A stretch of 64,000 nt of DNA from VAYN01 sp964540905 (GTDB lineage: Bacteria > Actinomycetota > Thermoleophilia > Solirubrobacterales > 70-9), in assembly GCA_964540905.1 (NCBI GenBank), contig CAZIOS010000009.1, positions 20,971 to 84,970 on the forward strand. Reading direction: 5' to 3'. The notes under the pieces were generated by a model. It saw nothing but the letters and a program-made list of their open reading frames with translations. It did no database searches and was not told the DNA's origin. Both the position numbers and the translations under genes were made by a program. Position 1 is the stretch's first letter. Each line of letters starts with the position of its first letter. This document shows positions 1 to 8,505 of this stretch, piece by piece.

Positions 1-108
1 GCGGCCGAGGAAGAGGTCGCGCAGGACCATCAGCGCCCAGCGCTCGCCGAGGAAGGAGAGCGGCCGGGCGACGGAGCAGTTGAGGTCGGCGAAGGCCTTG
101 ATTGCCAT
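1..108 (-). CDS. HxlR-family transcriptional regulator, N-terminal fragment
   Basis: The first 36 residues run off the window edge. They contain the HxlR-type opening: a Cys at position 11 (LNCSVAR), then GERWALMVLRDLFLG, the first helices of the winged HTH dimer. In many family members this Cys is a thiol or electrophile sensor (known for YodB/HypR-type proteins; inferred here). The ATG at 108 has no Shine-Dalgarno sequence, but a TACACT hexamer lies 7 bases upstream (116-121), which suits a leaderless mRNA. The gene is divergent from an MFS efflux gene starting at 199, the usual arrangement of a local repressor and its target pump. Confidence 0.85.
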   Translation of the reverse strand, partial: MAIKAFADLNCSVARPLSFLGERWALMVLRDLFLGR

Positions 109-140
109 GGAGGGCAGTGTAGCTCGTGACTTTTCTTTTA

Positions 141-178
141 CAAGCCATGCCTGCTAGGGTGGCTTGCGAATTGCAAGC
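141..178. promoter_or_regulatory. Candidate HxlR operator between regulator and efflux gene
   Basis: Two overlapping dyads are visible: caagcc at 141-146 with ggcttg at 161-166, and gcttgc at 162-167 with gcaagc at 173-178 (5-base spacer gaatt). They lie directly upstream of a TAGAAC hexamer (183-188), the likely -10 of the efflux gene, and about 40-60 bases upstream of the regulator's own start. This is the expected place for a repressor to control both genes. Binding by the HxlR protein is inferred from position only. Confidence 0.5.
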
Positions 179-198
179 GACGTAGAACGGAGCGAGCC

Positions 199-1611
199 AT
201 GGAGCAGCGCTGGAAGGTCCTCCTGATCACCTCGGTCGGCCTCTTCATGGCCAGCCTCGACCTCTTCATCGTCAACATCGCCTTCCCCGACATGGCGGCG
301 GACTTCCACGGCGCCTCGCTGCCGAGCCTCTCCTGGGTGCTGAACGCCTACGCGATCGTCTTCGCGGCGCTGCTCGTCCCCGCCGGCCGGATCGCCGACC
401 GGGTCGGGCGCAAGCGCGTCTTCATCGCCGGCCTGCTGCTCTTCGCCGTCGCCTCCGGCCTCTGCGCGGTGGCGCCGTCGATCCCGTTCCTGGTCGGCGC
501 CCGCGTCCTCCAGGCGGCTGGCGGGGCGATGATGCTGCCGACCACGCTGGGGCTGATCCTGCCCGCCTTCCCGCTCGAGCAGCGGGCGCTGGCGATCGGC
601 ATCTGGTCCGCCGTCGGCGGCGTCGCCGCGGCGCTGGGGCCGCCGATCGGCGGCCTCCTGGTGCAGCTGAGCTGGCGCTGGATCTTCGTCGTCAACGTGC
701 CGATCGGAATCGTCACCGCGATCGTCGCCCTGCGCGCCCTCGAGGAGGTGCGCGAACCCGAGGACGGCCGTCCCGACCTGCTCGGCGCCGCCGAGCTGGC
801 GCTGGGGATCGGACTGCTGACCCTCGGCATCGTCAAGGGCCCAGACTGGGGCTGGGCCGACCCGCGGGCACTGGCAGCCTTCGCTGGCGCCGTCGTCCTG
901 GTCGTCGCCTTCGTCCACCGCTCCGCCCGCCACTCGGCACCGGTGATCGAGCTGCCGCTGCTGCGGGTCCGCTCCTTCGCCCTCGGCAACCTGGCGGCGG
1001 CGGTCTTCTTCGCCGGCTTCGGGGCGATGCTGCTCTCCGGCGTCTTCCTGCTGACCGAGGTCTGGGGCTACTCGGCGCTGAAGGCCGGCCTCGCGCTTTC
1101 GCCCGGGCCGCTGATGGCGGCGGTCTTCGCGATTCCCTCCGGCCGGCTCGGCGGCCGGATCGGACAGCGTCCGGTCACGGCCGCGGGCGGCCTCACCTTC
1201 GCCGCCAGCTTCGCCCTGATCCTCGCCTCGGTCGGCAGCCGCCCCGAATACGCGAGCGCCTTCCTGCCCTGGTTCATGCTCGGCGGCGCCGGGGTCGGGA
1301 TGGTTCTCGGCACCCTTCCCGCCGCGGTGACCGCCTCGCTGCCGCCGGAGCGCTTCGCCACCGGCACCGCCGTCTTCGGCATGGCCCGCCAGATCGGCGC
1401 CGCGATCGGGGTCGCCGCCCTGGTCGCGCTGCTCGACGACACCACCGGCGGCGACCTGCTGGCGGGGCTGCGGCGGGGCTGGTGGTTCTCCCTGATCGCG
1501 GGGCTGGGCACCGCGGCGCTGGCGCTCGCCTTCGGGCCGGTCGGCGCGCGGGCGCGACAGCTGGAGCCGGAGCCGGAGCTAGATGGCCTCGAAGGGACCG
1601 CGATCCCTTAG
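199..1611 (+). CDS. MFS drug-efflux transporter, DHA2 (EmrB/QacA-like) family
   Basis: This 470-residue integral membrane protein should export a toxic compound using the proton gradient. The N-terminus has the DHA2 signature LDLFIVNIAFPDM in helix 1 and the MFS motif A GRIADRVGRKR at about residues 63-73. A motif-C-like GPPIGG follows near residue 150. Length and hydrophobicity fit the 14-helix DHA2 layout. The ATG is preceded by GGAGCG and by a TAGAAC hexamer 10 bases upstream. The divergent HxlR regulator suggests induction by the substrate, which cannot be told from sequence. The 3' end overlaps a convergent small gene by 33 bases. Confidence 0.9.
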   Translation: MEQRWKVLLITSVGLFMASLDLFIVNIAFPDMAADFHGASLPSLSWVLNAYAIVFAALLVPAGRIADRVGRKRVFIAGLLLFAVASGLCAVAPSIPFLVGARVLQAAGGAMMLPTTLGLILPAFPLEQRALAIGIWSAVGGVAAALGPPIGGLLVQLSWRWIFVVNVPIGIVTAIVALRALEEVREPEDGRPDLLGAAELALGIGLLTLGIVKGPDWGWADPRALAAFAGAVVLVVAFVHRSARHSAPVIELPLLRVRSFALGNLAAAVFFAGFGAMLLSGVFLLTEVWGYSALKAGLALSPGPLMAAVFAIPSGRLGGRIGQRPVTAAGGLTFAASFALILASVGSRPEYASAFLPWFMLGGAGVGMVLGTLPAAVTASLPPERFATGTAVFGMARQIGAAIGVAALVALLDDTTGGDLLAGLRRGWWFSLIAGLGTAALALAFGPVGARARQLEPEPELDGLEGTAIP

Positions 1612-1872
1612 GCGCAACCGCTCGTCCTCGGCAACGGCCGCCTGCAGCTCGGCCTCGGTCATCTCCGGGGCGCCGCGGCGGCGGCGCATCTCGTTCTGCG
1701 CTTCCATCATCTGGCGGACGTCGTCGATCTCGTTCTGGACCTCGAGCTCGGGCGAGCGGGTCGGCTTCCAGTCGACCAGGTCGGCCGAGGAACCCGGGTA
1801 GAAGTGGCCGACGAGCAACAGCACGCCGACCATGAAAGCGATCACCGCCAGGGTCCCCAGAATGAACAGCAC
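1579..1872 (-). CDS. Small single-pass membrane protein of unknown function
   Basis: A 97-residue protein with a GTG start. Residues 1-22 form one hydrophobic helix (LFILGTLAVIAFMVGVLLLV), followed by a soluble, highly charged tail rich in Glu and Arg (residues 40-95) that should be helical. No family is recognised. It converges on and overlaps the end of the efflux gene. Its start lies 24 bases from the divergent thiolase start, so the two may share a promoter region. The coding call rests on the clean membrane-plus-charged-tail architecture and the open frame. Confidence 0.6.
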   Translation of the reverse strand: MLFILGTLAVIAFMVGVLLLVGHFYPGSSADLVDWKPTRSPELEVQNEIDDVRQMMEAQNEMRRRRGAPEMTEAELQAAVAEDERLRLRDRGPFEAI

Positions 1873-1896
1873 CCGACAAGGATACGGTTCAGGGCG

Positions 1897-3096
1897 ATGC
1901 CCAACGCATACGTGATCGACGCCGTGCGCACCCCGATCGGGGCCTACCGCGGCGCCCTCGCCGGCGTCCGCCCCGACGACCTCGCCGCCCACACGATCGC
2001 CGCCACGGTGCAGCGCAGCGGCGTCGACCCGGAGCGGATCGCCGACGTCTACCTCGGCGCCGCCAACCAGTCCGGTGAGGACAACCGCGACGTCGCCCGG
2101 ATGGCGGCGCTGCTCGCCGGCCTCCCCCACAGCGTCCCCGGCGCCACCGTCAACCGCCTCTGCGCCTCCGGCCTGGAGGCGATCAACGCCGCCGCCCGGG
2201 CGGTGAAGCTGGGCGAGGGCGACTTCTACCTGGCCGGCGGGGTCGAGTCGATGAGCCGGGCGCCATGGGTGGTCGAGAAGCCCGAGCGGGCGCTGCCGCG
2301 GGGCGAGCGGACGATGCACGACACGACCCTCGGCTGGCGGATGATCAACCCGCGGATGGCCGGGCTCGGCGTCTCGACCGAGTCGATGGGCGAGACGGCG
2401 GAGAACGTCGCCGAGCGCTACGGCGTCAGCCGCGAGGACCAGGACGCCTACGCCCTGCGCAGCCACCAGCGCGCCGTCACCGCGGGGGCCGCCGGCAGGC
2501 TGGCCGAGGAGATCGCTCCGATCGAGGCGCCGCGGGGGCGCGAGACGGCCCTGGTCGAGGCCGACGAGGGGCCGCGGCTCGACGCCTCGGCGGAGGGCCT
2601 CGCCAAGCTGCGGCCGGTCTTCCGCGCGGGCGGCAGCGTCACCGCCGGCAACGCCTCGACCCTCAACGACGGCGCCGGCTGCCTGCTGATCGCCTCCGAG
2701 CGCGGCGCCGAGGAGCTCGGTGCCGCGCCGCTGGCCCGGGTCGTCGCCACCGGCGTCGCCGGCGTCGACCCCGCCTACATGGGCGTCGGCCCGGTCGCCG
2801 CGGTGCCGAAGGCGCTCGCCGCCGCCGGCCTCTCTCTGGAGCAGATCGACCTGATCGAGCTGAACGAGGCCTTCGCCTCGCAGGTCCTCGCCAGCGCCCG
2901 CGAGCTCGGCATCGAGGAGGAGCGGCTCAACGTCAACGGCGGCGCAATCGCCCTCGGCCACCCGCTCGGCTGCTCCGGTGCCCGCCTCGCCAACACCCTC
3001 GTCCGCGAGCTGCGCCGCCGCAACGGCAAATACGGCCTCGTCACCCTCTGCGTCGGCGTCGGCCAGGGCCTGGCGACGGTCTTCGAAGCCGTCTAG
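1897..3096 (+). CDS. Acetyl-CoA acetyltransferase / 3-oxoadipyl-CoA-type thiolase
   Basis: A 399-residue thiolase that cleaves (or condenses) beta-ketoacyl-CoA with CoA. Catalytic residues are all present: Cys89 in NRLCASGL, His355 in ALGHPLGCSG and Cys385 in LCVGVGQG. The stretch GEDNRDVARMAALLAGLP and the NRLCASG context look closest to PcaF/PaaJ beta-ketoadipyl-CoA thiolases, but a general acetyl-CoA acyltransferase cannot be excluded. ATG at 1897 gives the family's standard N-terminus; longer in-frame starts add a low-complexity tail. It heads a plus-strand group of acyl-CoA degradation genes. Confidence 0.9.
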   Translation: MPNAYVIDAVRTPIGAYRGALAGVRPDDLAAHTIAATVQRSGVDPERIADVYLGAANQSGEDNRDVARMAALLAGLPHSVPGATVNRLCASGLEAINAAARAVKLGEGDFYLAGGVESMSRAPWVVEKPERALPRGERTMHDTTLGWRMINPRMAGLGVSTESMGETAENVAERYGVSREDQDAYALRSHQRAVTAGAAGRLAEEIAPIEAPRGRETALVEADEGPRLDASAEGLAKLRPVFRAGGSVTAGNASTLNDGAGCLLIASERGAEELGAAPLARVVATGVAGVDPAYMGVGPVAAVPKALAAAGLSLEQIDLIELNEAFASQVLASARELGIEEERLNVNGGAIALGHPLGCSGARLANTLVRELRRRNGKYGLVTLCVGVGQGLATVFEAV

Positions 3097-3136
3097 CCCC
3101 CCTGAACGTTCAGCCAAACCACTAGCCTCCAGGGCG

Positions 3137-4354
3137 ATGGGACGACGGGGAGGCTCTCGAAACCGGTGCTCGGCGCTAGCGGCGATCCTCTGCGGGATCG
3201 CGGTCCTGGCGCTTGCCCCCACCACCGCGGCGGCCGACGGCGGGGCGCAGGCATCGATCATCGGCGGCGAAGGGGCCTCGATCGACGCCTTCCCGTCGCT
3301 TGCCTTCATCTACGCGCAGCGCAGCGCCAGCGAAAGCTTCGCCTGCACCGGAACCGTGATCGCCCCGCGGGTGATCCTGACCGCGGCGCACTGCGTCGAG
3401 GATCTCGACGCCGGCGGCCTGACGCCCACGGCGGAGTACGCGGTGGTGACCGGGACCGCGAATCCGCACCAGGCCACCGCCGCCAACGTCTTCCGGGTCT
3501 CGAGCAGCTACGTCTTCCCGGAATTCGACCCCGGCCTCCTGCGCGGCGACGCCGGCATCCTCGTCCTCCGGACCCCCAGCCCGGCGGCGCCGATCTCGCT
3601 TCCGAGCGCCGCCGACGCGGCGCTCTACGAAGGCGGGGCGCCGGTGCTGCTGGCCGGTTGGGGGCTGACCCGCCCGGGCGCCTCGGCGCCGCCGCGCGTA
3701 CTGCAGACGACCTCCGCCGTGGTGCAGCCGCCAGCGTCCTGCAAGCGGAAGACCCGGCCGTACTTCTCCTCCTACTCGACGGCCTTCGAGATGTGCACGG
3801 CGAATCCACCCGCCTACGCGACCGGGGGCTGCTTCGGCGACAGCGGCGGACCGGTGATCGCCCACCGCGCCGACGGCACGCCGGTGGAGATCGGCACCGT
3901 CAGCACCGGCGGGCCGAACTGCAGCACGAAGGTCCCCGACATCTACACCCGCACCGACCGTCTCGCCGCCTGGGCCTCCGCATGGATCGCCACGATCGAA
4001 GCCGGCGCGCCGCCTCCCGACCTGAGCAGGGCGAAACAGGAACTTCCACCGATGTCCAGGGAAACCGCCAGGGGCTTCGTCTCGGAGACGTTGGCGGCTG
4101 CGCTGGGCGCCCGATTCACGCGCACCCGCAGTATCAAAGGCCACTGTGGGAACGTCACCCCGGCGAGCGTCAAATGCACCCTCGCCTGGTCGGCGGGCCC
4201 AAACCTCTACGGGGCCAGCATCACCGTCTACTACGCGGCCCAGCGCGGCGCCGCGGTCTGGGCCAGCCGCTACCGGGTCAGCTGGGTCAACCGCCGCTGC
4301 CGGCTCGCCGCCGGGAACAGGGGCTCCTGCGCCGTCCACACCCGGCGCGGCTAG
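3137..4354 (+). CDS. Secreted trypsin-like serine protease (S1 family) with C-terminal extension
   Basis: A 405-residue exported protease. The N-terminus has a basic region and hydrophobic segment ending near Ala33 (Sec signal), then a short propeptide and the chymotrypsin start IIGGEGASIDAFP. The catalytic triad is visible: His85 in TAAHC, Asp138 in GDAGILVL and Ser236 in GCFGDSGGP. Paired Cys residues flank these motifs. The residue six before Ser236 is Gly230; the specificity pocket was not otherwise assigned. About 110 residues follow the protease domain (from about 300), with conserved-looking Cys but no recognised domain. A TAGCCT hexamer 8 bases before the ATG and no Shine-Dalgarno suggest a leaderless mRNA. 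Confidence 0.88.
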   Translation: MGRRGGSRNRCSALAAILCGIAVLALAPTTAAADGGAQASIIGGEGASIDAFPSLAFIYAQRSASESFACTGTVIAPRVILTAAHCVEDLDAGGLTPTAEYAVVTGTANPHQATAANVFRVSSSYVFPEFDPGLLRGDAGILVLRTPSPAAPISLPSAADAALYEGGAPVLLAGWGLTRPGASAPPRVLQTTSAVVQPPASCKRKTRPYFSSYSTAFEMCTANPPAYATGGCFGDSGGPVIAHRADGTPVEIGTVSTGGPNCSTKVPDIYTRTDRLAAWASAWIATIEAGAPPPDLSRAKQELPPMSRETARGFVSETLAAALGARFTRTRSIKGHCGNVTPASVKCTLAWSAGPNLYGASITVYYAAQRGAAVWASRYRVSWVNRRCRLAAGNRGSCAVHTRRG

Positions 4355-4399
4355 CCGAAGCACTCGCGCGGATCGGTGTCTCAGGTAGCCTCGCCGACG

Positions 4400-5200
4400 G
4401 TGACCTCGGGCTTCACAGAGCTGGCCAGCGTCGACGGCAAGGTGACGCCGACGGCGGCCGCGGTGGTGCCGATGAAGGACGACGGCCTCTACCGGGGCGA
4501 CGGCGCCTTCGAGGTGATCCGCCTCTACCGGGGGCGCCCGTTCGCGCTCGGCGACCACCTCGACCGGCTCGGCCGCTCGGCGGCGGCGATCGAGCTCGAG
4601 TTCGACCGCGCCGCGCTGGAGGCCGAGATCGGGGCGCTGCTGGCGCAGGCCGGCCCGCTCGACGGCCAGCTGCGGCTGATCGTCACCCGCGGCGGCCGCC
4701 GCATCGCCGCCACCGAGCCGATCCCGGCCCACGGCGCGACGCTGAGCCTGGCCACCGTCACCTACAGCCCGACGGTGATCCTCAATGGGGTCAAGTCGCT
4801 CTCCTACGCCGCCAACATGGAGGCGACCCGCTTGGCGAAGGCGCGCGGCGCCGACGAGGCGGTGCTGGTACGGCCGGAGGGCACGGTGCTGGAGCCGCCG
4901 ACCTCGGCGATCTTCTGGGTCGCCGCGGGCGGCCAGCTGCGCACCCCCGCGCTCAGCGACGGCGTGCTGGAGTCGATCACCCGCGACCGCCTGGTCAAGG
5001 CGCTCGAGGTCGAGGAGGGGACCTGGCAGGTCGACGACCTGCGCGCCACCGGCGAGGCCTTCCTCGCCTCGACCACGCGCGAGGTGCAGGCGGTCGCGGC
5101 GATCGACGGCGCGCCGCTTCCGGCCGCGCCGGGCCCCCGCACCGAAGAGGCCCAGCGGGCCTTCGCCGAGACCTTGGGACGAGAGCTGCGAGAGCTCTGA
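4400..5200 (+). CDS. Class IV aminotransferase / aminodeoxychorismate lyase-like (PLP)
   Basis: A fold-type IV PLP enzyme of 266 residues, the size of PabC or D-amino-acid/branched-chain aminotransferases. Motifs seen are GLYRGDGAFEVIRLYRG near the N-terminus and the VKSLSYAANM segment with the PLP lysine, followed by GADEAVLV and a glutamate in the TVLEPPTSAIFW stretch. The substrate cannot be chosen between 4-amino-4-deoxychorismate and a branched-chain or D-amino acid. I chose GTG 4400 because TAGCCT (4386-4391) sits 8 bases upstream with no ribosome site. An alternative in-frame GTG at 4376 would add 8 residues. Confidence 0.8.
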   Translation: MTSGFTELASVDGKVTPTAAAVVPMKDDGLYRGDGAFEVIRLYRGRPFALGDHLDRLGRSAAAIELEFDRAALEAEIGALLAQAGPLDGQLRLIVTRGGRRIAATEPIPAHGATLSLATVTYSPTVILNGVKSLSYAANMEATRLAKARGADEAVLVRPEGTVLEPPTSAIFWVAAGGQLRTPALSDGVLESITRDRLVKALEVEEGTWQVDDLRATGEAFLASTTREVQAVAAIDGAPLPAAPGPRTEEAQRAFAETLGRELREL

Positions 5201-5222
5201 ACACGACGAAGGGACAGGATAG

Positions 5223-6383
5223 ATGGACTTCCAGTTGAGCGACGAGCAGAGGCTGATCTCCGAAACGGCGCGCGAATTCGCCGACCGGGAGATCGCGCCG
5301 CGGGTCAAGGAGAACGACCGCGCCGGGCGCTTCGACCGCGAGTTGGCGAGCAAGCTCGGCGAGGTCGGTTACCTCGGCGCCCCGGTCGCCGAGGCCTACG
5401 GCGGCCGCGGCCTCGACTACGTCGGCTACGGCCTGATCGTCGAGCAGGTCGGCCGCGCCGACTCCTCGGCTCGCACCGTGGTCTCGGTCCAGACCTCGCT
5501 GGTCGCCGGCTCGATCGAGCGCTGGGGCACGGAGGAGCAGAAGCAGAAGTGGCTGCCGCGGCTCTGCTCGGGCGAGGCGCTCGGCTGCTTCGGCCTGACC
5601 GAGCCCGACACCGGCTCCGACGCCGCCAACCTGCGCACCCGCGCGACCAGGACCGACTCCGGCTGGTCGATCAGCGGCCAGAAGATGTGGATCAGCCTCG
5701 CCAACTTCTCGGAGGTGGCGCTGATCTTCGCCCAGACCGACCCGGCGAAGAAGCACAAGGGCCTCGCCTGCTTCCTGGTCCCGACCGCGAGCGAGGGCTT
5801 CACCACCCAGGAGATCCACGGCAAGCTCGGGCTGCGCTCCTCCGACACCGGCGAGATCTCGCTCGACTCGGTCGAGGTCGGCGAGGACGCGATGCTGGGG
5901 GAGATCGGCGACGGCTTCAAGGTCGCGATGAGCGCCCTCGACAACGGCCGCTACAGCGTCGCCGCCGGCTGCGTCGGCATCTGCGACGGCTGCGTCGAGG
6001 CCTCGGTCGCCTACGCCAAGGAGCGCAAACAGTTCGGCGTGCCGCTCGCCCGCTTCCAGCTGGTGCAGGAGATGATCGCCGACATGATCCTCAAGCGCGA
6101 CGCCAGCCGGATGCTGGTCTACCGCGCCGGCGTCCTCAAGGACGAAAAGAAACCGAACACGATGGAGACCTCGGTGGCGAAGCTCTACGCGACCGAGTCG
6201 GCGGTCGAGTGCGCCAACCTGGCGATCCAGGTCCACGGCGGCTCCGGCTACGTCGATGACTACCCGGTCGAGCGCTACCTGCGCGACGCCCGCGTCACCA
6301 CCCTCTACGAGGGCACCTCGCAGATCCAGAAGCTGATCATCGGCCGCGCCGCGACGGGGATCAACGCGATGACCCCCCTATGA
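5223..6383 (+). CDS. Acyl-CoA dehydrogenase (short/medium-chain type)
   Basis: A 386-residue FAD enzyme that makes the first oxidation of beta-oxidation, passing electrons to ETF. The FAD/acyl-CoA binding stretch CFGLTEPDTGSDA is at about residue 125 and KMWIS at about 157. The catalytic base Glu363 lies in LYEGTSQIQK, the position used by short/medium-chain and butyryl-CoA dehydrogenases. The ARKQFG-type signature appears as KERKQFG near residue 265. GGGACAGG ahead of the ATG is a reasonable ribosome site. The neighbouring hydratase and hydroxyacyl-CoA dehydrogenase complete the cycle. Confidence 0.93.
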   Translation: MDFQLSDEQRLISETAREFADREIAPRVKENDRAGRFDRELASKLGEVGYLGAPVAEAYGGRGLDYVGYGLIVEQVGRADSSARTVVSVQTSLVAGSIERWGTEEQKQKWLPRLCSGEALGCFGLTEPDTGSDAANLRTRATRTDSGWSISGQKMWISLANFSEVALIFAQTDPAKKHKGLACFLVPTASEGFTTQEIHGKLGLRSSDTGEISLDSVEVGEDAMLGEIGDGFKVAMSALDNGRYSVAAGCVGICDGCVEASVAYAKERKQFGVPLARFQLVQEMIADMILKRDASRMLVYRAGVLKDEKKPNTMETSVAKLYATESAVECANLAIQVHGGSGYVDDYPVERYLRDARVTTLYEGTSQIQKLIIGRAATGINAMTPL

Positions 6384-6454
6384 GCCGAGCGAATGAACGT
6401 CACGATCTGATTCTTCGTGAAATGAACGAGGCGAATGCTTGATCGGGGGGCGAA

Positions 6455-7225
6455 ATGAGTGAGCTGGTCGAGACCTCCGTCGACGGCCACGTCGCCCTGC
6501 TGCGCCTGAACCGGCCGGAGGCGCGCAACGCGCTCTCGCCGGAGCTGATGGAGCGGCTGATCGCCGAGCTCGAGCGGCTCGACGCCGAGCCCGCGGTGCG
6601 CTGCCTGGTGATCGCCGGCTCCGAGCAGGTCTTCGCCGCCGGCGCCGACATCAAGGCGATGGCCGAGCGCACCCTGCCGCAGGCGCTCTACCACCCGTCG
6701 GGCAGCTTCTGGCGGCGGCTGGCCGGGGTGAAGACGCCGCTGATCGCCGCGGTCAGCGGCTACGCCCTCGGCGGCGGCTGCGAGCTGGCGCTGGCCTGCG
6801 ACATGATCGTCGCCGACGCGGGCGCCCAGTTCGGCCAGCCCGAGATCCGACTCGGGATCATCCCCGGCGGCGGTGGCACCCAGCGCCTGGCGCGGGTGCT
6901 GGGCAAGCAGCGAGCGATGGAGCTGGTCCTCACCGGCCGCCGCTTCGACGCCCGCACCGCGCACCAGTGGGGCCTGGTCAACGTCGTCGCCGGCGAGGGT
7001 GGCTGGCTGACCGTGGCGCTGGAGCTGGCCCGCGAGGTCGCCGCGCGCCCGCCGATCGCCGCCCGGCTCGCCAAGCAGGCGGTGCTCGCCGCCGAGGAGA
7101 CCGCGCTCGCCGCCGGCCTCGAGGCGGAGCGGCGGATGTTCGAGCTGGCGATGGCGACCGAGGACCGGGTCGAGGGCATGCGCGCCTTCCTCGACAAGCG
7201 CGAGCCGGACTTCAAGGGCCGGTGA
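6455..7225 (+). CDS. Enoyl-CoA hydratase/isomerase
   Basis: A 256-residue crotonase-fold enzyme that hydrates trans-2-enoyl-CoA. The oxyanion-hole segment FAAGADIKAM (60-69) and both catalytic glutamates are present: Glu110 in ALGGGCELAL and Glu130 in GQPEIRLGIIPG. This two-Glu arrangement supports hydratase rather than isomerase-only activity. The downstream gene's GTG overlaps its stop by 4 bases, so hydratase and dehydrogenase should be translationally coupled, as in phenylacetate (paaF-paaH) or butyrate pathways. Confidence 0.93.
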   Translation: MSELVETSVDGHVALLRLNRPEARNALSPELMERLIAELERLDAEPAVRCLVIAGSEQVFAAGADIKAMAERTLPQALYHPSGSFWRRLAGVKTPLIAAVSGYALGGGCELALACDMIVADAGAQFGQPEIRLGIIPGGGGTQRLARVLGKQRAMELVLTGRRFDARTAHQWGLVNVVAGEGGWLTVALELAREVAARPPIAARLAKQAVLAAEETALAAGLEAERRMFELAMATEDRVEGMRAFLDKREPDFKGR

Positions 7226-8505
7226 CGGTCGCGCGCATCGGCGTGCTTGGCGCCGGCACGATGGGCGCCGGCATCGCCCAGGTGGCGGCGCTGGGCGGCT
7301 ACGAGACGCGGCTCTACGACGCCTTCCCCGCCGCCGCCGAACGGGGCGCGGCCCAGCTCGGCGAGGCCCTGCGCAAGGGCGCCGCCCGCGGCCGCTGGAG
7401 CGAGGCCGAGGCCGAGGCGGCGGCCGCCCGGGTCAGCGCCGTCGCCGAGCTGGAGGAGCTGGCCGGCTGTGAGCTGCTGATCGAGGCTGCGCCCGAGGAG
7501 GTCGAGCTGAAGCGGCAGCTGTTCACGGCGGCGGCCGCGGCCTGCGACTCCGAGACCGTGCTCGCCACCAACACCTCCTCCCTGCGGGTGTCCGATATCG
7601 CAGCCGGCGTCCCTGGCCCCGAGCGCGTCGTCGGTATGCACTTCTTCAATCCGCCGGCGCTGATGAAGCTGGTCGAGGTGGTCGCCGCCGCGGAATCCTC
7701 CGAGGCGGCGCTCGCCGCGACCACCGCGGTCGCCGAGCGGATGGGACGGACCCCGATCCGCGCCCGCGACACGCCCGGCTTCGTCGCCAACCGGCTCGCC
7801 CGGCCGTTCAACCTGGAGGCGCTGCGAATGCTCGCCGACGGCGTCGCCGAGCCGGAAGCGATCGACCGCGCCTACAGGCTCGGCGGCGGCTTCCGCATGG
7901 GCCCGTTCGAGCTGATCGACCTGATCGGCCTCGACGTCAACCTCGCGATCGCCCGCTCCTTCTTCGCCCAAGGCGGCGAGCCCGAGCGCTGGCGCCCGAG
8001 TCCGATCCAGGAACGGATGGTCGGGGAAGGCCGCCTCGGCCGCAAGAGCGGCCGAGGCTTCTACGAGTACGACGAGGCCGGCAAGCCACATTCCACTGCG
8101 CCTTATGACCGCATAGCGGGCAAAACGCGCAGCGGACCGGGGGAGCCGGGGTCTGCCCCGCCGGCCGGGCCGATGCTGGACTCGGCGGAGCTGGCGGCAA
8201 TCGATCCGGCCGCGGAGGAGATCCTGCTGCGGCTCTTCTCCCAGATCGCCAACGAGGCGGCCTTCGCGCTCGAGGAGGGCATCGCGTCCCCCGGCGACAT
8301 GGACACGGCGACCAGGCTGGGGTTGAACTGGCCACTGGGGTCGCTGGAGCTGGCCGGGCTGATCGGTGCCGAGCGGGCGCTGGCGATCCTGGAGCGGCTG
8401 GGGGCCGAGAGCGGCGGCGCCTACGGGCCGGCGCCGCTGCTGCTGCGGGCGGCCGAGCGCGGCGAGGAGCTCGCCGCCGTCGCACCGCAGGAATCGGGCC
8501 GGTGA
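7222..8505 (+). CDS. 3-hydroxyacyl-CoA dehydrogenase (PaaH/Hbd-like, two C-terminal domains)
   Basis: A 427-residue NAD-dependent enzyme oxidising 3-hydroxyacyl-CoA. The Rossmann motif GVLGAGTMGAGIAQ is at residues 7-20 and the catalytic His140 in GMHFFNPPALMKLVE. The N domain is followed by one 3HCDH C-domain (about 185-285), a linker of odd composition (about 289-316) and a second C-domain (about 318-420), like PaaH. The GTG at 7222 overlaps the hydratase stop, and the stop overlaps the next GTG, so three genes are coupled. The linker DNA is noted separately as a possible inserted element. Confidence 0.9.
   Translation: MTVARIGVLGAGTMGAGIAQVAALGGYETRLYDAFPAAAERGAAQLGEALRKGAARGRWSEAEAEAAAARVSAVAELEELAGCELLIEAAPEEVELKRQLFTAAAAACDSETVLATNTSSLRVSDIAAGVPGPERVVGMHFFNPPALMKLVEVVAAAESSEAALAATTAVAERMGRTPIRARDTPGFVANRLARPFNLEALRMLADGVAEPEAIDRAYRLGGGFRMGPFELIDLIGLDVNLAIARSFFAQGGEPERWRPSPIQERMVGEGRLGRKSGRGFYEYDEAGKPHSTAPYDRIAGKTRSGPGEPGSAPPAGPMLDSAELAAIDPAAEEILLRLFSQIANEAAFALEEGIASPGDMDTATRLGLNWPLGSLELAGLIGAERALAILERLGAESGGAYGPAPLLLRAAERGEELAAVAPQESGR
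8087..8170. other. Atypical in-frame segment inside the hydroxyacyl-CoA dehydrogenase gene
   Basis: About 80 bases break the otherwise G/C-ending codon pattern (codons such as cca, cat, act, cct, tat, ata, aaa). They contain short palindromes, for example ccgc-ata-gcgg at 8109-8119 and a ggggtctgcccc-like arm. The segment encodes the linker between the two C-terminal domains, where an insertion would be tolerated. It ends in cgccggccgg, as does a similarly odd segment at the start of guaA (about 53320-53400). A small palindromic repeat inserted in frame is one explanation; this is inference. Confidence 0.35.

Noticed and set aside
154..933. Long open frames on the opposite strand of the MFS gene and of many other genes
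   Set aside because: They are Arg/Pro/Gly-rich shadows produced by high GC content, with no family motifs and no consistent start signals; the frames on the other strand carry recognised domains.
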